The position numbers were made by a program, and so were the translations under genes. Positions 46,921 through 56,183 of a DNA stretch of 64,000 nucleotides are shown here, piece by piece. The number at the start of each line of letters is the position of its first letter. Position 1 is the stretch's first letter. The stretch covers positions 261,414 through 325,413 of the forward strand of contig NZ_BOSE01000005.1 in assembly GCF_018403185.1 (NCBI RefSeq). Reading direction: 5' to 3'. Under the pieces are notes generated by a model. That model saw only the letters and a program-made list of their open reading frames with translations, was not told the origin of the DNA and searched no databases. This DNA is from Paenibacillus montaniterrae (GTDB lineage: Bacteria > Bacillota > Bacilli > Paenibacillales > Paenibacillaceae).

Positions 46921-48294
46921 ATGAAAAATACGTTCAACCCTTTTCAAAGACTTCATTTTTATGCAGCTTGCATCATTGCCCCATTACTTTTAACATTAAC
47001 TTTATCGGGTATCGGTTATTTATTTTACACAGATGTGGAAAAAGCCATTTACAAAAAAGAACTTTTCGGGCGAAGCGAGGTAAATGTTGAGCAGAGCTTG
47101 GATGAAGCGATTCACGAAATAAGCAGCAAGTATTCAGGCTATTCTATTGGCAAAATTAGCGTCATGGAAGAGCCTTATAACACCAGAGTTACGATTAGCA
47201 ATGATGACGGTGATTCTTATTATATTTTTCTGGACAGCCATAATCAAATCGTTGCTGCGCAAAATGCTAAATATACGTACGCTAATTTTATGAGGAATTT
47301 TCATAGTTCCCTGTTTACCGGAAGCACCTTTATCCGATATTTAGTCGAGCTTACGGCTTGCTGGACAATATTCCTCATCGTATCGGGCATATATATGACA
47401 TTTAAAAAGAAGCTGCTTTTCAAAGCAAAGCGAAAAATCAGCAAATTAAAGTTTCAAAAGATACATGCTATGCTGGGACTTGTCATTTCTATCCCTTTAA
47501 TCATCATTGTAGTAACCGGAATCCCTTGGTCTGTCTTTATGGGAAGTCATATTAGCAAGTTTGGCCAAGAACACCCTGAATTGGGGAGAACCGAGCTGCG
47601 CTATAACCCGCCACAGTCTGATGTAAATGAAATTCCTTGGGCTACAAGAAGCTTGGATCAACCCGCCTCCAATCATACAGGTCATGCAGGTCATGCCGAG
47701 CATGCAGAGCATCATTCTGCTGCACGTGTAAATTTTAACATTCCCGGCCAGCAAAGCTTGGAAACCATTATAAACCAGGCTCAAGCTGAAAATATAACTA
47801 AACCGTTTTCGATCGTCTATCCATCCAATGGACAAGGAGTCTTTACGGTTTCTAAAGGAAGCAATACGGGCATAACCGGGCTAGATGTTAGTCCATACGA
47901 AGAAACAACCGCATATTTTGATCAGTACTCCGGCCAATTCATTACCAGAATAAACTATGATGATTATGGTATTATAGGAAAATGGTTTACTTGGGGAATT
48001 CCGCTCCACGAAGGACACTTGTTTGGAATCGCTAATAAAATTTTAAACTTGATGGTCTGCCTTGCGTTTCTTGCAGCGATCGTAATCGGCTTCCTTTCAT
48101 GGATGCGAAAAATAAAGCCTGGAGATTTCAATATGCCTAGAAGAATAAATAAGCCTTGGTCAATAGGAGCATTAGCTACCGTATTGCTACTGGGCATATT
48201 AATGCCGCTGTTTGGCATATCTGTACTCGTTATCGTTATTATTGAGAGCATCATCTACTATTCTACTAAAAACAAAATGCTCCGCACTCCCTGA
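46921..48294 (+). CDS. PepSY-associated membrane protein
   Basis: 457 residues from the ATG at 46921 (AAGGAG six bases upstream). Four membrane segments (near 12-35, 140-162, 190-212 and 370-390) plus a C-terminal pair match PepSY_TM/PiuB-type proteins, which are often iron- or copper-linked reductase-like proteins. A loop rich in histidine (HTGHAGHAEHAEHH, near 255) may bind metal. Monocistronic, with a terminator directly after. Function not established. Confidence 0.85.
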   Translation: MKNTFNPFQRLHFYAACIIAPLLLTLTLSGIGYLFYTDVEKAIYKKELFGRSEVNVEQSLDEAIHEISSKYSGYSIGKISVMEEPYNTRVTISNDDGDSYYIFLDSHNQIVAAQNAKYTYANFMRNFHSSLFTGSTFIRYLVELTACWTIFLIVSGIYMTFKKKLLFKAKRKISKLKFQKIHAMLGLVISIPLIIIVVTGIPWSVFMGSHISKFGQEHPELGRTELRYNPPQSDVNEIPWATRSLDQPASNHTGHAGHAEHAEHHSAARVNFNIPGQQSLETIINQAQAENITKPFSIVYPSNGQGVFTVSKGSNTGITGLDVSPYEETTAYFDQYSGQFITRINYDDYGIIGKWFTWGIPLHEGHLFGIANKILNLMVCLAFLAAIVIGFLSWMRKIKPGDFNMPRRINKPWSIGALATVLLLGILMPLFGISVLVIVIIESIIYYSTKNKMLRTP

Positions 48295-48310
48295 ATTCGA
48301 CAGCCGGACT

Positions 48311-48345
48311 AGGACAGCAATTGCCCGCTGTCCTGGTTTTGTTTA
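48311..48345 (+). terminator. Terminator of the PepSY gene
   Basis: AGGACAGC (48311-48318) pairs with GCTGTCCT (48327-48334), followed by GGTTTTGTTT. Confidence 0.7.
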
Positions 48346-48375
48346 GCTTATTTTCTATTTTATTGATCGTCTTGG

Positions 48376-49005
48376 TCAGGCCAACTTCTCCACGACCACT
48401 TGTAAGACATAGCAGCCTCCGCTGTGATACAAGCCTTCTGTACGCTCAACTTCCCCTGTAAAAAAATGCTTAAGGCGATATTGCTTGCTCCATTTCAGCA
48501 TTTCCGTTGCACTGTACAACCAACTTACATCCTTTGGACCGCCTGAATTGCAGTTGATTTGCTCCTCCTCGTACACTTCCATTAAAAAGCAACCGCCCGG
48601 CTTTAATGATAGAATGATTTTATTTAAAACCTGGTATTGATTGATGCGTGGAAAATGACCGAATACCATTACAGCAGCATCGTACTGCTCAATTGGCAGA
48701 TCTTCTTCAATTAAATCCACCTGTTTTGTCTGCACCTGTACACCGTTTTTTGCTGCCAGTGCCTCCGTTTTGCGCAATCCTTCCTGCGAATAGTCATAAG
48801 CTACAACCTCATGCCCTATTCCAGCCAGAAACACAGCGTTGCGGCCTTCTCCTTCGGCGTAGGCTGCTACTTTGGACTTGGAAGCTATAAACTGTGAGGC
48901 CTCCTGTATAAAAAGATTCGCTTCCTCTCCATATACATAAACGCTTTCACGATATCGTTCATCCCAGCTTGGAACGCCTGGACTGCTGCCTTTAATTCTA
49001 TTCAA
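48376..49005 (-). CDS. SAM-dependent methyltransferase (TehB-like)
   Basis: 209 residues. The SAM loop has the form AAYAEGEGRNAVFLA, common in TehB/thiopurine-type enzymes that detoxify tellurite or thiols; DYSQEGLRK and MVFGHFPRI follow. Tail with GGCYVLQVVVEK. The start is TTG with AAGGAGG six bases upstream. It follows the nitroreductase pair on the same strand after 24 bases and so may share their Fur-box promoter. Confidence 0.85.
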   Translation of the reverse strand: MNRIKGSSPGVPSWDERYRESVYVYGEEANLFIQEASQFIASKSKVAAYAEGEGRNAVFLAGIGHEVVAYDYSQEGLRKTEALAAKNGVQVQTKQVDLIEEDLPIEQYDAAVMVFGHFPRINQYQVLNKIILSLKPGGCFLMEVYEEEQINCNSGGPKDVSWLYSATEMLKWSKQYRLKHFFTGEVERTEGLYHSGGCYVLQVVVEKLA

Positions 49006-49029
49006 ATAAATCCCTCCTTATTAAAAACC

Positions 49030-49545
49030 TCACCAAATATCAATCCTTACTGAACGCTTTTCTAACTTAGAAGTCCAATGATCCTCGAAGTAACCAAAGC
49101 CGAGCACACCAACGAATCGTTCATTCGGCTGCAGCTCAGTTGCTGAACAAAATGTTTCGTTTTCAAAACGCATTGGCAAATGCCAGCTCATGCCAATTCC
49201 ACTTGCGGCAGCAAGGATTTGCAGGTTTTGAACCAGGCAGCATGCCGCTGCAAAATCATCCTTTGCCTCTCGCTCGTCTGACGGTACAGGGGCTGCGACT
49301 ATTAAGCAAGCAGCCGCTTCCTGAATTAGCGCAAGCAGCTGAGACTGCTCATTCTTGGCTAGCGTCTCTCCCAGCTTGTCGCGGTAATCCTTGGCTATCC
49401 AAATAAATCGCCATGGCTCACGCATATGATGATTTGGCGCCCATACTGCTTCATCCAGCAATGACAGCACCTGCTCTTCTGTTACCGGACGCGCACTAAA
49501 TCGATCGTATTCTCTAATTTGCTCCATCGTTGTCTGCAGGCTCAT
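49030..49545 (-). CDS. Nitroreductase-family FMN oxidoreductase
   Basis: 171 residues. Nitroreductase fold: RFSARPVTEEQVLSLLDEAVWAPNHHMREPWRF at the N-terminus (FMN phosphate and ring contacts, here quoted in part: APNHHMREPWRF), and GIGMSWHLP plus VLGFGYFED near the end. It reduces quinones, nitroaromatics or flavin with NAD(P)H. The ATG overlaps the upstream nitroreductase gene by four bases. Likely expressed under iron limitation through the Fur box at 50274. Confidence 0.87.
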   Translation of the reverse strand: MSLQTTMEQIREYDRFSARPVTEEQVLSLLDEAVWAPNHHMREPWRFIWIAKDYRDKLGETLAKNEQSQLLALIQEAAACLIVAAPVPSDEREAKDDFAAACCLVQNLQILAAASGIGMSWHLPMRFENETFCSATELQPNERFVGVLGFGYFEDHWTSKLEKRSVRIDIW

Positions 49546-50231
49546 GCATGTCCCTCCTTATCCTGCTGCTTTCCCAGCACTGTCCATTTTTCCTGCGCTG
49601 CTGTTCGGCGCTTGCTCTTCGGCATTTTATCGAATTCCCCAATGTACAGCAAGCAAATAAGTCGCTCATCGGCAGCAAGCCCAATCCCAGTGGTCAGAGC
49701 AGCATGCTCAACAATAGGCTCTGTATTCCATACGAGTCCAAGCTTACGCTCCCAGGCTAACAGTGTAAAGCTGTGTACGATCGCGCTTGCAGCAGCCAAC
49801 TGCCGATCGTTAGATGCATCGTCCGCCAGCTCTCGCCGAATGACAGCGACAATCGCTGGAATTTTCGCGACTCGCTCGGCCATTGCTTGAATGAATTTGC
49901 CGGGCATCCAGCGATACAAGCCTTGACTGCTATAAGCGTCCATAATAGCTGCGCCCGCCTTGCGTTTGCCTTGCTCACTAGCACAAATAATGAACCGCAG
50001 CGCTTCCGGTTCATGTTCGAGCAACACGCTTTGAGCAGCCAAATCAAGCAGATTGGCCAGTTCCTTTCCAGATATCGCTCGTTTGGCAAAGCTGCGAATC
50101 GTTCGTCTCTCACGGATAATCCGCGCTACTTCTTGCACAGCCTCGGTTGTACTCGAAAAGGAAGCTTGTTCACTATGCGCACTGCTTGCGTCTTCCACTA
50201 TACGATGAGCTGGAGTTGTCAGCCTGTTCAT
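49542..50231 (-). CDS. Nitroreductase-family protein
   Basis: 229 residues. The FMN-binding region RRTIRSFAKRAISGKELANLLDLA and GLVWNTEPIVEHAALTTGIG show the nitroreductase fold; a central insert is larger than in the partner. The two overlapping genes may form a heterodimer. An unusual N-terminal 35 residues rich in Ser/Thr precede the domain. Directly downstream of a canonical Fur box in a good promoter, so an iron-related role (for example ferric-chelate or flavin reduction) is inferred. Confidence 0.83.
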   Translation of the reverse strand: MNRLTTPAHRIVEDASSAHSEQASFSSTTEAVQEVARIIRERRTIRSFAKRAISGKELANLLDLAAQSVLLEHEPEALRFIICASEQGKRKAGAAIMDAYSSQGLYRWMPGKFIQAMAERVAKIPAIVAVIRRELADDASNDRQLAAASAIVHSFTLLAWERKLGLVWNTEPIVEHAALTTGIGLAADERLICLLYIGEFDKMPKSKRRTAAQEKWTVLGKQQDKEGHA

Positions 50232-50265
50232 AATCTCATCCCTTTCAGTTTCATCTTTACACTAT

Positions 50266-50294
50266 ATTATAAAGATAATGATAATCATTATCAA
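50266..50294 (-). promoter_or_regulatory. Fur box and promoter of the nitroreductase operon
   Basis: GATAATGATAATCATTATC (50274-50292) equals the classic 19-bp Fur consensus. It fills the 17-base spacer between minus-strand TTGATA (50289-50294) and TATAAT (50266-50271). Confidence 0.9.
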
Positions 50295-50395
50295 TATTTA
50301 GTTTTTAATTGTCTCCATACTAAGTATGCATAGATTCGTTCCTTCGACACACAATAGGGTATATACAACAAAAAGAAGGTAATGGAGGAAAAGAC

Positions 50396-51490
50396 ATGAA
50401 GAGAACCGTTTGGCAGCGAGCATGCTTGGTTGTAATCGTACTATGCCTGCTCACACTGCCCTCAACAATTGCATATGCGGATGATACGTCCTTCTCGAAA
50501 GCCGACATCTATATTGACGACAAACCGCTGAATACGCCATATACGCTCCGCAATGAGCATCTGATGGTGCCTTTCCTGTTTCTTAAGAATACAGGATTGA
50601 AGGTTGATTGGGATAAGCGCAACCGCGCGGCTATGTTCAGCTATGGCAACCTTTTGATCGCATTGCCGGAGGGTAAGCCGTATTTCGAAGCCTATGACAA
50701 GCGTACCAACTCGTGGAAGAAGCATCCACTTGCCGCTCCGGCCGAGGAACTGGATGGGGTGACGTTTGTACCGTTGCTGGAAGTCGCGCAAATTTTCGGA
50801 ATGAAATTCTCTTACGACGCCAAACAAACTCGCACTTCTATTACAACGAATATTAAACCAGCCGCCCCGCCCATTCTTAAAGGAAACACTGAGCGCAAGC
50901 TGGTGGCGCTAACGTTCGACGACGGACCTGATGAGCAGTATACGCCTATCATTTTAGATATTCTCAAAGAGAAAAAAGTACCGGCTACCTTCTTCGTTTT
51001 AGGCAAGCAAGTAGAACTGCTGCCCGACATGACTAAGCGAATCGTCAAGGAAGGCCATTGTATCGCCAATCACTCGTGGAACCACGCCAAGCTGCCGGAT
51101 GTAACATCTTCAGAGCTAGTCGAGGAAATTGTATCGACCCAGAAGGAAATCCGAAAAACGACCGGCGTGCTAACGAATCTGTTTCGTCCTCCGTACGGTG
51201 CGCTTGCAAAGTCGGATGCACTGCTCGTCCAGCAAATGGGCATGAAAAACGTCCTGTGGTCGGTGGATACATTGGATTGGAGCGGCTTATCCGCGGAAGA
51301 CATTCTGGCGATCGTCAGAAGAGAGATAACGCCAGGAGGCATCATTTTGCAGCATAACTTCCATTCCAAAGAACAACGGCTGGACGGGTCAGTCGAAGCG
51401 CTGCCTATTATCATTGATGAGCTGCAGGAGCAAGGCTACCAATTTGTTACGATCGAGACGATGCTTGGGCCAGAGCATCCAGCTAGATAA
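50396..51490 (+). CDS. Secreted polysaccharide deacetylase with copper-amine-oxidase-like N-terminal domain
   Basis: 364 residues. Signal peptide 1-28 (AYA cleavage). Residues about 33-150 resemble the stalk domain found before many Paenibacillus exported enzymes (Cu_amine_oxidN1: DDKPLNTPYTLRNEHLMVP, VTFVPLLEVAQIFG). NodB-type deacetylase follows, with TFDDGPD, HSWNHAKL (metal histidines), RPPYG, DTLDW and LQHNFHS. It removes acetyl groups from peptidoglycan or chitin-like polymers outside the cell. GGAGG precedes the ATG. Confidence 0.93.
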   Translation: MKRTVWQRACLVVIVLCLLTLPSTIAYADDTSFSKADIYIDDKPLNTPYTLRNEHLMVPFLFLKNTGLKVDWDKRNRAAMFSYGNLLIALPEGKPYFEAYDKRTNSWKKHPLAAPAEELDGVTFVPLLEVAQIFGMKFSYDAKQTRTSITTNIKPAAPPILKGNTERKLVALTFDDGPDEQYTPIILDILKEKKVPATFFVLGKQVELLPDMTKRIVKEGHCIANHSWNHAKLPDVTSSELVEEIVSTQKEIRKTTGVLTNLFRPPYGALAKSDALLVQQMGMKNVLWSVDTLDWSGLSAEDILAIVRREITPGGIILQHNFHSKEQRLDGSVEALPIIIDELQEQGYQFVTIETMLGPEHPAR

Positions 51491-51630
51491 CGTCCATAGC
51501 TTGTTTCCGGCCTCATTAAAAAATGACCACGCCACAAAAGATAGGGATGTTCCGCTGTCACGTCAGTTTTCTCTGATGATCTGGACTTCCCTTTTATCAT
51601 GTAAATTTCTTGGAGCCAGCACATCGCACC

Positions 51631-51749
51631 AGGGCGTGTATGCAAACTCAGAAGGGAGCAGATTATGCCGAATGTTCGTTCATGCAAGGCGCTTTTTCGA
51701 AGGCGTACCGGGTGTAAGAGCCCCTAAGCGGGGTTGCATACACGCCCTA
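51631..51749. repeat. Perfect 15-bp inverted repeat with 89-base interior
   Basis: AGGGCGTGTATGCAA (51631-51645) and TTGCATACACGCCCT (51735-51749) bracket 89 bases that include a smaller CCCC-taag-GGGG hairpin (near 51722-51734). It is placed between the convergent deacetylase and AraC genes and covers the last codon of the latter. Terminator, folded RNA or small mobile element remnant cannot be told apart. Confidence 0.75.
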
Positions 51750-52601
51750 GCTCCTGTCAATCCGATGAAGACTGCGGAATTGCAGCGGTGTCATCCCTTC
51801 AAGCCGGTGAAAGCAGGAAATAAAGTAGCTTGCTTGAGAAAAGCCCGTTTCCAGCGCAATTCGCTTTATAGGCAAATCCGTGGATGTGAGCAGACGTTTT
51901 GCTTGAAGCAAGCGCGCCTCTAATAAAAAATCAGTAAACGACTTGCCGAATGTTTGTCCAAACTTGCGGCTGAAGTAATGCGTGCTGTATCCGGCAAGCG
52001 CAGCCGCCTGCTCGATTGACATCGGCTGGCTGCTATGAGCGCGCACATAATTGGCTACAGCGCGAATTTTATCGGCTGCCTGGTTGACGGGAACATTTAA
52101 GCGGGAGGATGTCGTTTGCAGTCGCGTCAACAGCTCGTATAAAGCAGCAGCCAGCCGATGCTCATCCTCCACTTGATAGGATCTCCCGATTGCTAAAATG
52201 CTCTCGATTGAACGCTCAATCGCAGGCAAATCCGCTAATGCAAACAGCCAGGGCTCGTCCAGCCCTTTTCCATCCAGCAACTCCTCAAGCCGTTCACCAA
52301 AAAAATGCACCCAGCGTATGTTCCATGGATCATGAGCATCCGAGCAATACCACTGTCTCATGCCAGGTCCATACAAAAAGCCTTGTCCCTTTGTCAATTC
52401 GTATCGCTGGCCCTCCGTAAACAGATAGCCTTTGCCGCCAAGCACAATATGCAGATTGTAGCAGCGATCAAGATTATTTTCTGTCGTGCGATATTCGCGC
52501 TTTACGGAATGCTCAGGATAATCACTATAGCCTCCTATAAAGTCTGGAAAGCATATATGTCTAGGAAACAACGGCTTCGGCAAAAAAATATGCTCGTACA
52601 T
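51747..52601 (-). CDS. AraC-family regulator
   Basis: 284 residues. An N-terminal cupin (about 10-165, with NLHIVLGGKGYLF and GQGFLYGPGMRQWY) and two C-terminal HTH motifs (about 185-284: SIEQAAALAGYSTHYFSRKFGQTFG and LPIKRIALETGFSQASYFIS). The cupin type senses a sugar. It is divergent from the GH42 gene across 197 bases and most likely activates it with a galactoside as ligand. GAGGTGATG precedes the ATG. Confidence 0.9.
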   Translation of the reverse strand: MYEHIFLPKPLFPRHICFPDFIGGYSDYPEHSVKREYRTTENNLDRCYNLHIVLGGKGYLFTEGQRYELTKGQGFLYGPGMRQWYCSDAHDPWNIRWVHFFGERLEELLDGKGLDEPWLFALADLPAIERSIESILAIGRSYQVEDEHRLAAALYELLTRLQTTSSRLNVPVNQAADKIRAVANYVRAHSSQPMSIEQAAALAGYSTHYFSRKFGQTFGKSFTDFLLEARLLQAKRLLTSTDLPIKRIALETGFSQASYFISCFHRLEGMTPLQFRSLHRIDRS

Positions 52602-52798
52602 CTCATCACCTCAAGCATGATTTTAATATTTATATAATCATTAGGTTGCTAAAAACTAAATAGATGATTTACTTGATGACAATATTTTAATATAAGTCGC
52701 ATATTTTTGTCATTTATTTCGAACACTCCCTCACATAAAATTGAGATATGCAAGAACGATACTACCACATTCATCTGTCAGCAAAGGAGAGGGAATCG

Positions 52799-54808
52799 AT
52801 GCAGCAATTGCTATACGGAGTCGCTTATTACGATGAATATATGCCCTATGAGCGGCTTGACGAAGATATTCGAATGATGAAGGAAGCAGGAATTAATCTC
52901 GTGCGCATCGCAGAATCAACATGGAGCACGCATGAGCCGCAAAACGGGGTTTTTGACTTTACAAGTGTGGACCGCGTGCTTGATGCAATGCATCAGGCAG
53001 GCATACATGTCATCGTCGGAACGCCAACCTATGCGATTCCAACCTGGATGGTCAAGGAGCACCCGGATGTGCTGGCTGTTACACCGAACGGTCCGGGCAG
53101 GTATGGCGCGAGACAAATTATGGATATTACCAATCCAACCTATCTCTTCTATGCCGAGCGCATCATTCGCAAGCTGATTGGCCGCGTATGCAAGCATCCA
53201 GCAGTTATTGGCTATCAGATCGACAATGAAACCAAGCATTATCATACAAGCGGTCCCAATGTTCAGCAGCGCTTTATCAAGTACGTCAAGGAGCGCTTCG
53301 GTACAGTTGAGGAGCTGAACAAAGCATTTGGCCTCGATTACTGGAGCAACAGAATTAATAGCTGGGAGGACTTCCCTTCGGTTGTCGGCACGATCAACGG
53401 CAGCCTGGGCGCGGAATTTGCACGCTTTCAACGACAGCTTGTGACAGACTTTTTAGCCTGGCAGGCTTCCATTGTGAATGAATACAAGCGTCCAGACCAG
53501 TTCGTCACGCATAATTTCGATTTTGGCTGGAGAGGCCATTCGCACGGCGTGCAGCCGGATGTCGATCATTTCGCAGCTGCTCAAGCGGTTGATATTGCTG
53601 GAGCTGACATTTACCACCCGTCGCAAGACAAGCTGACTGGCAAGGAAATTTCATTTTGCGGCGATTCCACTCGCTCGTTGAAGGGAACAAATTATTTCGT
53701 GCTGGAAACTCAAGCCCAAGCTTTTCCGCATTGGACGCCTTACCCAGGGCAGCTGCGGCTTCAAGCGTTCAGCCATTTGGCTTCCGGGGCAAATATGGTG
53801 GAATATTGGCATTGGCATTCTATTCACAATTCAATTGAAACCTACTGGAAGGGCTTGCTTAGTCACGATTTGGGCCCGAATCCTACCTATGAGGAAGCGA
53901 AAACAATCGGGCGGGATTTTGCCAAGCTGTCCGACAAGCTCATTAACTTAAAGAAAAAGAACCGCGCAGCCGTACTTGTTAGCAATGAAGCGCTGACATC
54001 TATGCAATGGTTCCCGCTTCCGGGAGGAAACGTCAGCTACAACGATGTCGTTCGTCTCATGTATGACCGCCTCTATGAAATGAACATCGGCTGCGACATT
54101 TTGTATCCGCAATCCGACTCATTTGAGCAATACGATTTAATTGTCGTGCCTGCTTTGTATGCAGCATCGGACGAGCTGCTTGCCCGCTTGAACGAATACG
54201 TCAAAAACGGCGGCAACATCGTATACACCTTTAAAAGCGGCTTTGCCAATGAGCATATTAAAGTTAGAAGCGAGACGCAGCCTGCGATAATAGGCGATGC
54301 ATGCGGCATTCAATACAGCCAGTTTGTGGAAGCAAGGGACGTAACCTTGAAGGGTGATCCGTTTGAGGTAGGTGCTGAGCATAATAACGTCAATGTTTGG
54401 ATGGAGCTGCTCGTACCGACAACGGCGGAAGTCCTCGCCTTCTACGATCATCCGCACTGGGGAGCATACGCCGCTATTACTGAAAATCGATATGGCCAGG
54501 GCACAGCTACCTATATTGGCTGCTTGCCTAGCGAGCAAGTAATAAGAAAAGTGTTGGAGCGAGCCTGCCGTACCGCAGGATTATGGGGAGTGGATCAAGA
54601 GCTGCAATTTCCAATCATCGTTAAATCGGGGATAAATGAAGCAGGACGAACCATTCGTTATTATTTCAACTACTCCGATGAGCCTGTATCCTTCTCCTAC
54701 CCTCACGAGGATGGAGTTGAGCTGCTAACTGAACAGCTCATTCGCACAAATGGGCAATTAAGCCTGGAGCGCTGGGGAGTAGCAATTATCGAAGCAGACG
54801 GCGAGTAA
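52799..54808 (+). CDS. Family GH42 beta-galactosidase
   Basis: 669 residues, normal for GH42. TIM barrel with YYDEYMPYERLDEDIRMMKEAG at the start, acid/base glutamate in IGYQIDNETKHY, nucleophile region FVLETQAQAFPHW and YWHWHSIH, then the trimerisation and C-terminal beta domains. No signal peptide, so it acts on imported galactosides. The ATG at 52799 has AAAGGAGAGG upstream; a longer frame from 52748 does not. Divergent AraC regulator. Confidence 0.94.
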   Translation: MQQLLYGVAYYDEYMPYERLDEDIRMMKEAGINLVRIAESTWSTHEPQNGVFDFTSVDRVLDAMHQAGIHVIVGTPTYAIPTWMVKEHPDVLAVTPNGPGRYGARQIMDITNPTYLFYAERIIRKLIGRVCKHPAVIGYQIDNETKHYHTSGPNVQQRFIKYVKERFGTVEELNKAFGLDYWSNRINSWEDFPSVVGTINGSLGAEFARFQRQLVTDFLAWQASIVNEYKRPDQFVTHNFDFGWRGHSHGVQPDVDHFAAAQAVDIAGADIYHPSQDKLTGKEISFCGDSTRSLKGTNYFVLETQAQAFPHWTPYPGQLRLQAFSHLASGANMVEYWHWHSIHNSIETYWKGLLSHDLGPNPTYEEAKTIGRDFAKLSDKLINLKKKNRAAVLVSNEALTSMQWFPLPGGNVSYNDVVRLMYDRLYEMNIGCDILYPQSDSFEQYDLIVVPALYAASDELLARLNEYVKNGGNIVYTFKSGFANEHIKVRSETQPAIIGDACGIQYSQFVEARDVTLKGDPFEVGAEHNNVNVWMELLVPTTAEVLAFYDHPHWGAYAAITENRYGQGTATYIGCLPSEQVIRKVLERACRTAGLWGVDQELQFPIIVKSGINEAGRTIRYYFNYSDEPVSFSYPHEDGVELLTEQLIRTNGQLSLERWGVAIIEADGE

Positions 54809-54814
54809 GAACCT

Positions 54815-54913
54815 AACTGGATAACGCTATTTGTGACAATCGAAGTCTGGCTGGCCGGAGTAATTTTCCGCTGGACTCTTATTAGATCATTGAGCGTTAT
54901 CCAGTTGCTTTTT
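54815..54913. terminator. Bidirectional terminator, long loop
   Basis: AACTGGATAACGCT (54815-54828) pairs perfectly with AGCGTTATCCAGTT (54893-54906); GCTTTTTGA follows on the plus strand. Lies between convergent GH42 and glycosyltransferase genes. Confidence 0.65.
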
Positions 54914-54926
54914 GAATCACCGCCAC

Positions 54927-56123
54927 CTACATTCCTGATCTACTCTTATAAGCAAAAATTTCCTCAACGGCTCGGCGGTAGCCGCCTGCTGCGCGGAACG
55001 ACTCTCCGATTTGTTCACATGCCTTTTGAATCGATGCATCCGCTAATACTTGCTCGGCTGCTTCCCTGAGATTTTGAGCAGTTAAGCCTTCCTGTTTCAG
55101 TTGAATCCCCGCTCCAAGCTTGGCAACCTGCTGCGCTACGACAGGCTGGTCGGCGCTTTGCGGTATGACGATGAGTGGCACGCCATAAGTTAAGCCCTCG
55201 CTAACGCTATTCATACCGCCGTGTGTAATGAACAATTTGGCATGTTGCAGCAATTCCAGCTGCGGCACATAGCTGCGTACAATAACATTCGCCGGGATGT
55301 CGCCCAATTCCTCGATTCGCGTTTGTCTGCCTGCTGATAAAATGACCGTGTAGTTTGTTTCAGCAAATGCTGCCAGGCAAAGCTTGTAAAACTGTATCGC
55401 CTGGTTGAAAACTGTGCCCAGCGAAATGTAAATTAAATGCTCCGTATCAACGTTCGTGAAATCGAATTCACGAGTTGCAGGCAGGTCTATAGTTGGCCCG
55501 ACAAACTTGAAGGACTCATCAAAGCTCTCTCCATCCGGCTGGAAGCTTTTCGAGGTGTAGACAAGCGTTAGTGGCGCTGGATTGTAAGCAACCTCATAGG
55601 CAGAGCCTACCCGCACGTTGTACGTTGCCTCCAGCTCGCTCACTAGTTGTTGGAATTGCTGCCGGGCGCGTTCATTTACTTCTGCCTCAGCGCGAAGAGC
55701 TAGCTGCTCTTGCATTCGATCAAAGCTGCTCTCTTGCATAGCAAAGCTTGTGCAGGAGCAAATTGCCGGCAAGTCTAGAATTTGTGCTAGCAGCCGACCG
55801 CAACCAAACATCGAATCATGAATTATATAATCGAAATGCTCTCCTTGCGTTTGCTCAAGCACAGCTGGAATGACGATGTCAGCGGTGCGCAAAAGCCCGC
55901 CGACTCGTCCCCAAGGGCTTCTTCCTCCAGCCAGAAACGCCTCGATAAATTTGCCTTCATTAATCGTAATCATCCTTGCGCCAGTTGACTCAATACGCTC
56001 CCGAAATTGCTCCACTGCAACATAAACGACCTCTTCGCCTTGTCGGATCAGTTCTCGAACGACTCCTAGGGTCGGATTAATATGTCCTTCAGAGCCAGGA
56101 TTAATAAATAAAACGCGTCCCAT
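54927..56123 (-). CDS. UDP-glycosyltransferase, macrolide (MGT/YjiC) family
   Basis: 398 residues, GT-B fold of family GT1. N-terminus RVLFINPGSEGHINPTLGVVREL and the donor-binding motif HGGMNSVSEGLTYGVPLIVIPQSADQP (in part HGGMNSVSEG and PQSADQ). Such enzymes glucosylate macrolides, flavonoids and other hydrophobic acceptors. The ATG at 56123 has AAGGTGG five bases upstream. It follows an uncharacterised gene and a PadR regulator in the same direction, which could form a drug-responsive operon. Confidence 0.92.
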   Translation of the reverse strand: MGRVLFINPGSEGHINPTLGVVRELIRQGEEVVYVAVEQFRERIESTGARMITINEGKFIEAFLAGGRSPWGRVGGLLRTADIVIPAVLEQTQGEHFDYIIHDSMFGCGRLLAQILDLPAICSCTSFAMQESSFDRMQEQLALRAEAEVNERARQQFQQLVSELEATYNVRVGSAYEVAYNPAPLTLVYTSKSFQPDGESFDESFKFVGPTIDLPATREFDFTNVDTEHLIYISLGTVFNQAIQFYKLCLAAFAETNYTVILSAGRQTRIEELGDIPANVIVRSYVPQLELLQHAKLFITHGGMNSVSEGLTYGVPLIVIPQSADQPVVAQQVAKLGAGIQLKQEGLTAQNLREAAEQVLADASIQKACEQIGESFRAAGGYRRAVEEIFAYKSRSGM

Positions 56124-56183
56124 AGCTTCCACCTTTCGTTCCATTCATCCAGTTATACTGTCAATTAGTTATTCTAAGCCTGC

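Noticed and set aside
51414..51923. Plus-strand frame between the deacetylase and AraC genes
   Set aside because: Overlaps both flanking genes, lacks a ribosome site and domain similarity; region is explained by the inverted repeat.
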